A DNA stretch of 64,000 nucleotides. Origin: Lysinibacter cavernae. GTDB lineage: Bacteria > Actinomycetota > Actinomycetes > Actinomycetales > Microbacteriaceae. Location: contig NZ_JAAMOX010000002.1 of assembly GCF_011758565.1 (NCBI RefSeq), positions 744,001 to 808,000 on the forward strand, in the 5' to 3' direction. A program made the translations under genes and the position numbers. Below the pieces are notes generated by a model, which worked only from the letters and a program-made list of their open reading frames with translations, had not been told where the DNA came from and did no database searches. Below are positions 57,767-64,000 of the stretch, one piece after another (the stretch's first letter is position 1; each line of letters begins with the position of its first letter).

Positions 57767-58540
57767 CTACGGAATCAGGCGCGAACGAAGCTGATCGGTC
57801 GAGTGCACGATCGAGAGCGCTCCTGTCGACTCCTCCGGGCTGCCGTAACCCCACTCCACAACGATGGTTGGGATGCCGTGGGCAGCCGCACCGTTGATGT
57901 CAAAGATCCGGTCGCCCACCATGACGGGGTTGCTTGTGTCAACGCCGGCGGCGCTGAGGCGAATGAGCGCCTCCTCAACAACATCCGCTTTGGCGCTTCT
58001 GGTCTCATCGAGCGACGCGCCAACGATGGCCGTAAAGCAGTCGGTGAGGTCAAAATGTTCGAGGATTTCGACGGCCTGCAGCTCGCCCTTAGATGTGGCC
58101 AGGCCAATGGGGATACCGGCCGCGTGGACCTCACGAATCAGACCGGCGACGCCAGGGTACACAGCAGAACCAGAGCCTGGCCCGAGCTGTGCGGCGATAT
58201 TGCGCTGGATGATGAGGGTTTCGTCGGCAAGCTCTGGAGTCATCCCGAGGGTGTGGATGAACGTGTCGCGAAGCGGAGGACCAATCATCGCGAAGAGCTC
58301 TGCCTCGCTCGGTTTTGGCTGGCCGACCTGCTCGAGTGCCTGGCTAATGCGGGCCATGATCCCCGGCGCCGAGTCGGTGATGGTGCCGTCGAGATCAAAC
58401 AGGATGCATGACCACGGTGGGGTCTTTGCCGAGAGTTCTGCCGCAACCTCGGGGCTGATGCTGTTCGGGTTTGCAACGAGGGAACTATCGGGGGTGCCCT
58501 CAACGGTGCTGTTAATCGTGGTGTCAGTCGTGTTGGCCAT
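57767..58540 (-). CDS. HAD-family phosphatase (phosphoglycolate phosphatase-like)
   Basis: A protein of about 257 residues with a polar N-terminal extension of about 40 residues and the HAD core. Motif I is FDLDGTITDS with Asp49 and Asp51, motif II lies in GLATSKGELQA, Lys in SAKADVVEEALIRL and motif IV in VMVGDRIFDINGAAAHGIPTI. A helical cap (type C1) is between. It resembles Gph-type phosphoglycolate/pyrophosphate phosphatases. The start at ATG 58540 is used: TAAGCT ends seven bases before it (leaderless). The frame open to 58606 covers the flanking gap. Substrate not established. Confidence 0.87.
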   Translation of the reverse strand: MANTTDTTINSTVEGTPDSSLVANPNSISPEVAAELSAKTPPWSCILFDLDGTITDSAPGIMARISQALEQVGQPKPSEAELFAMIGPPLRDTFIHTLGMTPELADETLIIQRNIAAQLGPGSGSAVYPGVAGLIREVHAAGIPIGLATSKGELQAVEILEHFDLTDCFTAIVGASLDETRSAKADVVEEALIRLSAAGVDTSNPVMVGDRIFDINGAAAHGIPTIVVEWGYGSPEESTGALSIVHSTDQLRSRLIP

Positions 58541-58623
58541 TCGACCAAGCTTACCCGTGATGATCTGGGAGAACGGTTGATACGAGCACCGGCCACGCTG
58601 GCACACGGATGTGCTTCATGGAA

Positions 58624-58681
58624 TCGAGGTCGCAATTAATGCTGTCTTTTGCGCAAAACGCAGCATTAATAGCGACCTCGA
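58624..58681. repeat. 58-bp near-perfect palindrome
   Basis: Two ten-base perfect arms (TCGAGGTCGC / GCGACCTCGA, and ATTAATGCTG / CAGCATTAAT) are separated by one A-A mismatch. They enclose the fully palindromic centre TTTTGCGCAAAA. It lies 84 bp upstream of the HAD gene start and 65 bp downstream of the SseB-type gene stop, so it may mark the end of the latter transcript or extrude as a cruciform. Confidence 0.75.
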
Positions 58682-58745
58682 ATTGTTGATGACCGATGAG
58701 GTGGGGGCAGGGGCGGGCGAGGAGGGGAGCCCGGTCTGTTTGGGG

Positions 58746-59357
58746 CTATGACTGAAGTGCGTCCGCCGAGATGTCCTCGCCGGCAAGGATGCGCTGCAGG
58801 TACTTTCGCAGCACCACAAAGGCGGCAGATCCAGCATCGAACTGGGCGCCCACAAAATTGTCGGTCGTGATGAGGGCGAGGGCATCTAGCGCAGGCATGA
58901 CTGCCCCCTTGACCGTCTCGCGCTGGGCGACGGGAACGGCGGCCCGCAGCTCGGCCATCGAGGTGAAAACGGGCAGGATGAGCTGGCCCTTCGTCGACCG
59001 CACGGTACGAACTCGGGTGCCCTTCTTTTTATGTTTTGAGCCGCTCACGTCAACAACGAGGTAATCGCTAGAAATTGCGGTGAAAAACGCGGAAAGTCGC
59101 TCGTAGTCTGGCGTCGCCATGAGGGCATCGAGTGCGATCTTCGCGGCTTCGTTCTGGTAATCGGCCGTGACCTCGGCCGGGATGATCCCCGCCGCGATGC
59201 CGCTGGCTGCACTCACGCCATTGGCTGCACCACCACCGGCACCAGTTCCACCGGCGACCGCGTCTGCAGCAGCATCCGGAGTCGCGTCGCTCTGTTCCTC
59301 CGGCGTGCCTTCGCCCAGAACATCATTGGAATCGTCGTGCGTATCGCGTGAGCTCAT
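58746..59357 (-). CDS. SseB-domain protein
   Basis: A 203-residue protein. An N-terminal disordered part (about 1-60, rich in Asp, Ala, Gly) is followed by an SseB-like fold: ALDALMATPDYERLSAFFTAI, YLVVDVSGSKHKKKGTRVRTVRS, GQLILPVFTSMAELRAAVP, GAVMPALDALALITTDNFVGAQFDAG. Proteins of this fold are common in actinobacteria near housekeeping enzymes; function unknown. AGGAGAAG precedes the ATG at 59357; the frame beyond it is a shadow. It lies downstream of nucS in the same direction (44 bp apart), so they may be co-transcribed. Confidence 0.8.
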   Translation of the reverse strand: MSSRDTHDDSNDVLGEGTPEEQSDATPDAAADAVAGGTGAGGGAANGVSAASGIAAGIIPAEVTADYQNEAAKIALDALMATPDYERLSAFFTAISSDYLVVDVSGSKHKKKGTRVRTVRSTKGQLILPVFTSMAELRAAVPVAQRETVKGAVMPALDALALITTDNFVGAQFDAGSAAFVVLRKYLQRILAGEDISADALQS

Positions 59358-59400
59358 GCGCTTCTCCTGCGGTGGTGCGTGGCTGGTGGGTGAACGCGGC

Positions 59401-60093
59401 CTAGAACAGCGCGTTGTGGTCGGCCATGCCGCGAAGCGCGTCGTAGTCGAGTACAACACAGCGGATGCCACGGTCCTCGGCGAGGGTGCGTGCCTGCGGC
59501 TTAATCTCCTGCGCGGCAAATACGCCCTGAACGGGCGCAAGCAGCGGGTCGCGGTTCATGAGTTCGAGGTAGCGAGTGAGCTGCTCAACGCCGTCGATGT
59601 CGCCGCGGCGCTTGAGCTCGACGGCAACGTGGCCGCCGTTCTCGTCGCGGGCGAGGATGTCCACGGGCCCGATCGCGGTGAAATACTCGCGGCGAACCAG
59701 CTGGTAGCCCTCGCCGAGCGTCTCGATGTGCTCGGCGAGCAGCTTCTGCAGGTGCGCTTCGACGCCATCCTTAATGAGGCCAGGGTCGACCCCAAGCTCG
59801 TGGCTTGCGTCGCTGAAGATCTCGTGGATGTTGATCACGAGCATGTCGGCCGTCTTGTGGTGCACGACCTTCCAGATCTCGGTGATGCCGGCATCCGCCT
59901 GGTCTTGCTCAACCTCAACGTCGCTCACGCTGCAGGGTGGGCTCATCCAGTTGAGGGGCTTATAGGAGCCGCCATCCGAATGGATGAGCACGCTGCCGTC
60001 GCCTTTCAGCATGAGCAGACGGGTCGCAAGGGGCAGGTGGGCATTGAGCCGACCCGCATAATCAACAGAGCATTTCGCTATCACCACACGCAC
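59401..60093 (-). CDS. nucS: Mismatch-specific endonuclease NucS (EndoMS)
   Basis: NucS cuts DNA at mismatches and serves as the non-canonical mismatch-repair system of actinobacteria that lack MutS and MutL. The 230-residue protein has the N-terminal dimerisation domain ([32 protein letters not shown]) and the C-terminal nuclease domain with GPVDILARD (Asp145), VAVELKRRG (Glu159, Lys161) and [15 protein letters not shown]. The C-terminus ends HNALF, resembling a beta-clamp binding peptide. The GTG start at 60093 matches the family start. It is followed by an SseB-type gene; the MFS gene precedes it on the same strand with 9 bp between, so an operon is possible. Confidence 0.96.
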   Translation of the reverse strand: MRVVIAKCSVDYAGRLNAHLPLATRLLMLKGDGSVLIHSDGGSYKPLNWMSPPCSVSDVEVEQDQADAGITEIWKVVHHKTADMLVINIHEIFSDASHELGVDPGLIKDGVEAHLQKLLAEHIETLGEGYQLVRREYFTAIGPVDILARDENGGHVAVELKRRGDIDGVEQLTRYLELMNRDPLLAPVQGVFAAQEIKPQARTLAEDRGIRCVVLDYDALRGMADHNALF

Positions 60094-60102
60094 CCGAATA
60101 GC

Positions 60103-61341
60103 CTACCCGTTGGTGAGTGCGCTCGATTTCGTCGCGGTGACTTTTGGCTCGCGGGCTGCTGGGGACGCGAGGCCGGCAAGCACGATCAGGATGAGCACAA
60201 AGATGAGCGCGTGCAACAGTCCAACGTGGTCGCCGAGGAAGCCGATGGCGGGAGGGCCAACGAGGAAGGCAACGTAGCCGATGGTTGCTACTGCGCTCAC
60301 GGTTGCGGTTGCGGTCTTCGGGTCGTCGGCTGCCGCGGACATCCCAACGGGGAATCCGAGCGAGGCGCCGAGGCCCCACAGCACAACGCCAACGACGGCG
60401 AGCCACGGGACAGTTGCGAAGATCGTGAGTCCGAGGCCAACGGCGGCAAATGCGGCACAGCCCAGAAGTACCGGTACACGACCGAAGCGGTCGAGCAGGA
60501 ACACGCCTCCGAGGCGTCCGATGGTCATGGCGGCGAGGAACACTCCGAGGATTGCGGCGCCCAGCGCGTTGTCGAACCCGTGACCGTCAACCATTGCGAG
60601 CGGCAGCCAGTCGTTTGCCGAGCCCTCTGCGAGTGCCATGCCGAGCACAATTGCGCCGAGCAGCAGGGTGCGCTTTTTGCCCCACACGCTGAGTCGGGTT
60701 TTCCACGCTGGGGTTGAGGATGCCCCTGCCTCGCTTGGCTCCTCCGGCTCGTCGGCGGGGAGTTCGGGAATGTAGACGGTCGCGACGATAACCAACACAA
60801 ACACAAGCGCGGCGATGACGCCCATGTGCACGGTGATGGGGATGCCGAGCAGCTCGGCCTGTGCTCCGATAAAGACGCCGACGACGGTTCCGCCGCTGAA
60901 CAGCGCGTGGAATACCGGCATGATGTTGCGGCCAAGCGCTCGCTCGTTTGCGGCACCCGAAACGTTCATGGCGACGTCGCACACGCTAAAGCCGATGCCA
61001 AAGAAGGCGAGCGCGATGATGGCGCCGATTGAGCTGCCAAAGCTCACCGCGATGCCGGCGGCTGGCAGGCCAAGCACGCCGAAGGCGAGGAACCATCTGA
61101 TGGTGTTGCGGGTTCCCAGCGCGGCGATGATGTGGCTCGAACACAGGAGGCCAGAAATTGATCCGATGGCTATGCCAAACACGATCATGCCCATTTCGCC
61201 GGGTGTCGCCCCGAGTTCGTCTCGTACGGCTGGCACTCGGCTGAGCCAGTTGGCCATGCCGAAGCCGGCGAGGGCGAACACCGCAAAAATGGCGTTTCGC
61301 CAGGCTGCTGTGGAGTATTTCTGTGTGATTGGAAGTGACAT
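60103..61341 (-). CDS. MFS transporter, LacI-controlled
   Basis: A 412-residue MFS protein with 12 predicted helices (AIFAVFALAGFGMANWLSRVP, then helix 4-type IGAIIALAFFGIGFSVCDVAMN). It resembles the YbjJ-like MFS family, with a conserved GRNIMPVFHALFSGGTVVG segment, whose roles are unclear but include sugar or nucleoside-like solutes. The ATG at 61341 is the start; the longer frame begins within the operator region. Divergent LacI-family regulator and twin operators upstream imply control by a small ligand, probably a sugar. nucS follows only 9 bp after its stop. Confidence 0.88.
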   Translation of the reverse strand: MSLPITQKYSTAAWRNAIFAVFALAGFGMANWLSRVPAVRDELGATPGEMGMIVFGIAIGSISGLLCSSHIIAALGTRNTIRWFLAFGVLGLPAAGIAVSFGSSIGAIIALAFFGIGFSVCDVAMNVSGAANERALGRNIMPVFHALFSGGTVVGVFIGAQAELLGIPITVHMGVIAALVFVLVIVATVYIPELPADEPEEPSEAGASSTPAWKTRLSVWGKKRTLLLGAIVLGMALAEGSANDWLPLAMVDGHGFDNALGAAILGVFLAAMTIGRLGGVFLLDRFGRVPVLLGCAAFAAVGLGLTIFATVPWLAVVGVVLWGLGASLGFPVGMSAAADDPKTATATVSAVATIGYVAFLVGPPAIGFLGDHVGLLHALIFVLILIVLAGLASPAAREPKVTATKSSALTNG

Positions 61342-61361
61342 GAGTGCTTTCGTGGTGGATG

Positions 61362-61375
61362 TCGAATCGATTCGA
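61362..61375. promoter_or_regulatory. LacI-type operator O1 (MFS side)
   Basis: TCGAATCGATTCGA, a perfect 14-bp palindrome, 21 bp upstream of the MFS start codon. It is extended to the right by a second TTCGA half-site. Identical to the site at 61406-61419. Confidence 0.8.
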
Positions 61376-61405
61376 TTCGACGGTACGAAGATCACTCTCC
61401 AAAAT

Positions 61406-61419
61406 TCGAATCGATTCGA
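61406..61419. promoter_or_regulatory. LacI-type operator O2 (regulator side)
   Basis: A second copy of TCGAATCGATTCGA, 44 bp centre to centre from the first (about four DNA turns). It lies next to the TAAGCT -10-like box (61421-61426) of the LacI gene, so occupancy would repress the regulator as well. Confidence 0.8.
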
Positions 61420-61433
61420 CTAAGCTATCTCGC

Positions 61434-62519
61434 ATGAGTGCCACGAGTCAAGATCGCAAGCGAGTAACCCTTGCCGACGTTGCCGCGCTCGCCGGCGTCA
61501 GCACGTCAACCGTCTCGATCGCATTCAGCGACGGAGGGCCGGTTTCCGACGCAATGCGCGAGCGCGTGCGCCAGGCAGCGGCCCAACTTGGCTACACCGG
61601 TCCAGACCCGCGCGCAGCATCCCTCCGCCGAGGGCGAAGCGGTCTGATCGGTGTGGTGCTCGACGAGCGACTTGGGGAGGCCTTTCGCGACCCCATCCGC
61701 ATCGCGCTGCTTGACGGCATCGCCGACGAGATTGGCGCGGCCGGTTCCGGCCTTGCGCTGCTTGGCAACGTGGTGAGTGGGCCGCTCAGCGTTTCAACGG
61801 CACCCGTCGACGCGATCATTCTGTTTGGCTGCAGCACAACGGCATCCGAATCGCTGAGCCAGGCGCGGCAGCGGGGCATCCCGGCCATCGAGCTTGAAGG
61901 GCCAAGCAGCCTCGACATCGTGTCGATCGACTCCGACAACAGGGGGGCCTCGGCCGCGGCGGCCCGCCACCTTGCGGCGCTTGGGCACCAACGCGTCGCC
62001 ATGGTCACGCTGCCGCTCACCCCGGAACGCGTTCCGGCGACGTACGGTTCCGATGAGGTCGTGCCAACCCATAACTACGTCGCCTCTGAGCGCGCACTTG
62101 GCATCAGGGATGTGTTTCCGGATGCCGTTGGCAGGTCGGTCACAGCAAGTCTTGTTGAGGAGGGCCGGGCTGCTGGCTTCGCACTGCTCGCGGATGCCGC
62201 CGGCGTGCTGCTGACGGCATCCGTTCGCCCTACCGCGATTGCTGCCCAGAGTGACTTGCTTGCCCTCGGCGTTATCCGGGCGGCCACCGATCTTGGGCTC
62301 GACGTGCCGGGTCAGCTGAGTGTGATTGGCTTTGACGGCATCCGCCTCGACGGGCTCAGCGACCGAGACCTGAGTACGCTCGTGCAGCCTGCTCGCGAGA
62401 AGGGTCGTGCCGCTGGCCGCGCCGCCATTCAACTTGTTGAGGGTGAGGATGTTGGCGACCTTGCGTTCTACTCAGAGCTGCGAGTTGGTGACACCACCGG
62501 ACCAGCACCCTCCGCGTAG
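61434..62519 (+). CDS. LacI-family transcriptional regulator
   Basis: A 361-residue regulator with N-terminal HTH (VTLADVAALAGVSTSTVSIAF) and hinge, followed by a periplasmic-binding-type ligand domain (GLIGVVLDERLGEAFRDPIRI, IVSIDSDNRGASAAAARHLAALGH, TAIAAQSDLLALGVIRAATDLGL, LSVIGFDGIRLDGLSD). The ATG at 61434 is preceded by TAAGCT seven bases earlier (leaderless). Two perfect operator palindromes separate it from the divergent MFS gene, which it most likely represses, together with itself. Effector unknown. Confidence 0.93.
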   Translation: MSATSQDRKRVTLADVAALAGVSTSTVSIAFSDGGPVSDAMRERVRQAAAQLGYTGPDPRAASLRRGRSGLIGVVLDERLGEAFRDPIRIALLDGIADEIGAAGSGLALLGNVVSGPLSVSTAPVDAIILFGCSTTASESLSQARQRGIPAIELEGPSSLDIVSIDSDNRGASAAAARHLAALGHQRVAMVTLPLTPERVPATYGSDEVVPTHNYVASERALGIRDVFPDAVGRSVTASLVEEGRAAGFALLADAAGVLLTASVRPTAIAAQSDLLALGVIRAATDLGLDVPGQLSVIGFDGIRLDGLSDRDLSTLVQPAREKGRAAGRAAIQLVEGEDVGDLAFYSELRVGDTTGPAPSA

Positions 62520-62527
62520 TGTTGGGC

Positions 62528-62589
62528 CATCCATTCGCCGCAGATTGCGATTTTTCCGCTGTTTTTTCGCAACGAGTGGCGAACGGATG
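62528..62589. repeat. Nested inverted repeat downstream of LacI gene
   Basis: Outer arms CATCCATTCGCC (62528-62539) and GGCGAACGGATG (62578-62589) pair at 11 of 12 positions. Inner arms TTGCGA (62545-62550) and TCGCAA (62567-62572) enclose T-rich tracts. It lies between convergent LacI and MATE genes and probably acts as a bidirectional terminator, helped by the T tract (TTTTTT at 62562-62567). Confidence 0.6.
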
Positions 62590-62614
62590 CCGTGCTGCGC
62601 GGCCGCTCTTGGGT

Positions 62615-62707
62615 GTTAATAACTTTGTGTTTGGTGGGGATAACTTTCCTCAAACGCCGGAATTACAACGGTGTAATTCAGGGGTGCCTGTGGATAGCTT
62701 GTGGAGA
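62615..62707. other. AT-rich strip with dyad and DnaA-box-like motifs
   Basis: Between the LacI and MATE genes lie TGGGGATAA (62635-62643) and TGTGGATAG (62689-62697), each one base off the TGTGGATAA DnaA box, a GTTAATAAC dyad (about 62615), and GAATTACA-ACGG-TGTAATTC (62660-62679) with perfect eight-base arms. No gene was found here. It could be a protein-binding site cluster; an origin is not supported by neighbours. Confidence 0.35.
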
Positions 62708-62749
62708 GTTCGCGGTGTCGCGAAACGGTCATTCGCGAGCCAGTAGAGG

Positions 62750-64000
62750 CTAGGCCAGGTGTTGCCCGACCGTGAGCCAGCGCGTGCCTCGAACCCGAAG
62801 CCCGAGAGTGAGCGCTCGCGCGCCAACGTAGCCAAACGTAAAGCCGGCCGTGAGCAGACACAAGCCGAGGGTTCCCGACGGGGTGAACGCCAGAACGGCC
62901 GCGGCAATGGGCAGGTAGATCACAAGGTTGAGCGCGCCAGTAACGGCCAGGTATTTGGCATCGCCTGCCCCCATGAGGATGCCGTCGAGCACCCAGACGA
63001 ACCCACCGAGCCCGAGGCTGAGGGACATGATGAGGATGGCGGGCGGCAGCATCCCGAGCACCCCCTCCTCGGTGGAAAAGGCGAAGCCGATGACCGGGCT
63101 GAGCGCGCCGATAATCAGGGTGAGGGCGACTCCGCAGATGAGGCCCCAGTGGATGCAGCGGCGCACGATCTGCTGCGTTTTTTGCGCGTCGCCGGCCCCG
63201 AGCGTGGCACCAACAAGCGCCTGGGCCGCGATCGCGATTGAATCGAGGGCAAAGGCCGCCGTAGAGAAGAGGGTCATGACCACATGGAAGCTCGCGAGCT
63301 CGTCGGTGCCGAGGCCAGTCGCCACAAAGATGGTGACCAGCATGGCGGCCCGGAGGCTCAGCGTGCGCAAGAACAGCCATCCGCCCATCGAAGCCCCAAG
63401 CCGGATGCCGGCGAGGCGTGGTCGACGTGAGGCCCCCGTTTCGCGGGCGATACGGTTGGCGACTACGACGTATGCGGCGACCATTCCCCACTGCACGAGC
63501 ACGGTCCCGAGGGCCGAGCCAAAGATTCCCCAACCAACAACGTAGATCAGCAGGTAGTTGGCGACCGCGTTGACGCCAAAGCCGATGGTCGCCACCCAGA
63601 GCGGCGTGAGGGTGTTCTGGAGGCCCCGAAGCAGGCCGGTGGCGGCGTAAACGATGAGCATCGCGGGAACACCAAAGAGCGAGACCGTGAGGTACGTGTG
63701 CGCGGCCTGGCTCACATCGGGGGCTGCACCAAACAGATCGATGATGGGATTCGCGAAGAGCGCACCGATCGCGGCAACAACGACGCCAAGGCCGCCGGCG
63801 AGCCACAGCCCGTCGATGCCAACGGAGACGGCCCCCTTGGTATCGCCGGCGCCGAGCCTGCGCGCGACGAGTGGCGTTGTTGAGTATGCGAGAAAGACCA
63901 TGAGGCCGATCATCGTCTGTAATACGGCCCCCGCGAGGGCGATGCCGCCCAGTTCTGCGGCGCCAATGTGGCCGACCATTGCAGAGTCGACCAGCAAGAA
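62750..64000 (-). CDS. MATE-family efflux transporter (DinF-like), 5' end outside window
   Basis: The frame stays open to the window end, so the N-terminal part of the first helix is missing; 416 residues are present. The start segment FLLVDSAMVGHIGAAELGGIALAG is the DinF-type MATE motif in helix 1. Twelve helices in two bundles follow (GLWLAGGLGVVVAAIGALFA, VANYLLIYVVGWGIFGSALGT, FALDSIAIAAQALVGATLGAG). MATE pumps export cationic drugs or metabolites using proton or sodium gradients. It is convergent with the LacI gene. Whether it is SOS-induced like E. coli dinF cannot be told, since its promoter is outside. Confidence 0.9.
   Translation of the reverse strand, partial: FLLVDSAMVGHIGAAELGGIALAGAVLQTMIGLMVFLAYSTTPLVARRLGAGDTKGAVSVGIDGLWLAGGLGVVVAAIGALFANPIIDLFGAAPDVSQAAHTYLTVSLFGVPAMLIVYAATGLLRGLQNTLTPLWVATIGFGVNAVANYLLIYVVGWGIFGSALGTVLVQWGMVAAYVVVANRIARETGASRRPRLAGIRLGASMGGWLFLRTLSLRAAMLVTIFVATGLGTDELASFHVVMTLFSTAAFALDSIAIAAQALVGATLGAGDAQKTQQIVRRCIHWGLICGVALTLIIGALSPVIGFAFSTEEGVLGMLPPAILIMSLSLGLGGFVWVLDGILMGAGDAKYLAVTGALNLVIYLPIAAAVLAFTPSGTLGLCLLTAGFTFGYVGARALTLGLRVRGTRWLTVGQHLA

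Noticed and set aside
62615-62707. Chromosomal origin of replication
   Set aside because: Only two near-match DnaA boxes, and none of dnaA, dnaN or gyrB is nearby.

Overview
The window looks like a stretch of chromosome from a high-GC actinobacterium, most likely a member of the Microbacteriaceae. The evidence is GC-rich codon use, the non-canonical mismatch-repair nuclease NucS, a DUF6596-type ECF sigma factor with a YCII partner, a mycobacterial-type GAP membrane protein, an MntR/IdeR-type regulator, and many genes whose -10 box lies 5-7 nt before the start codon (leaderless mRNAs). No complete canonical rRNA or tRNA gene, insertion sequence, phage or CRISPR array was recognised. The family assignment is an inference; nothing here names the species.

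Layout. 1-13.1 kb is the 3' part of one giant gene for a cell-wall-associated protein of more than 4,350 residues. It is built of about 37 tandem Ig-like (Big_1/invasin type) repeats and is followed by a small lipoprotein gene. 13.5-17.7 kb holds small membrane and hypothetical genes, a Tyr/Ser phosphatase-DUF1254 operon and a GAP-family membrane protein divergent from a LuxR regulator. 19.3-23.9 kb is a kdpFABC potassium pump operon with an atypical KdpB and no kdpDE beside it. 23.9-29.5 kb is an accessory patch: a VapBC-type toxin-antitoxin pair, a lipoprotein, and an AT-richer gene for a 1,261-residue protein with a restriction-nuclease-like N-terminus, which is the best candidate for an undescribed defence-type system. 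29.7-43.6 kb alternates small enzymes with their own regulators: SDR/TetR, two alpha/beta-hydrolase/WYL modules, YCII-ECF sigma, an MFS pump, and Lrp/amino-acid permease/alcohol dehydrogenase.

43.6-50 kb contains a small membrane ORF, a decayed or novel tRNA-like element, an MMPL transporter, unknown membrane proteins and a NarL-type two-component system. 50-57.7 kb has an XRE regulator, two aldo/keto reductases, an isoprenylcysteine-methyltransferase-like protein, TetR/DUF2867, an NlpC/P60 wall hydrolase with a structured leader, an MntR-type regulator and a thioesterase. 57.8-64 kb has a HAD phosphatase, an SseB-domain protein, NucS, an MFS/LacI pair with twin operators, and a MATE pump cut by the window end.

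Recurring themes are divergent regulator-target pairs with perfect operator dyads between them, start-stop overlaps (GTGA or ATGA) inside operons, and unusually long, often nested inverted repeats in intergenic gaps. No gene-free gap exceeds about 300 bp; the larger ones are described individually.
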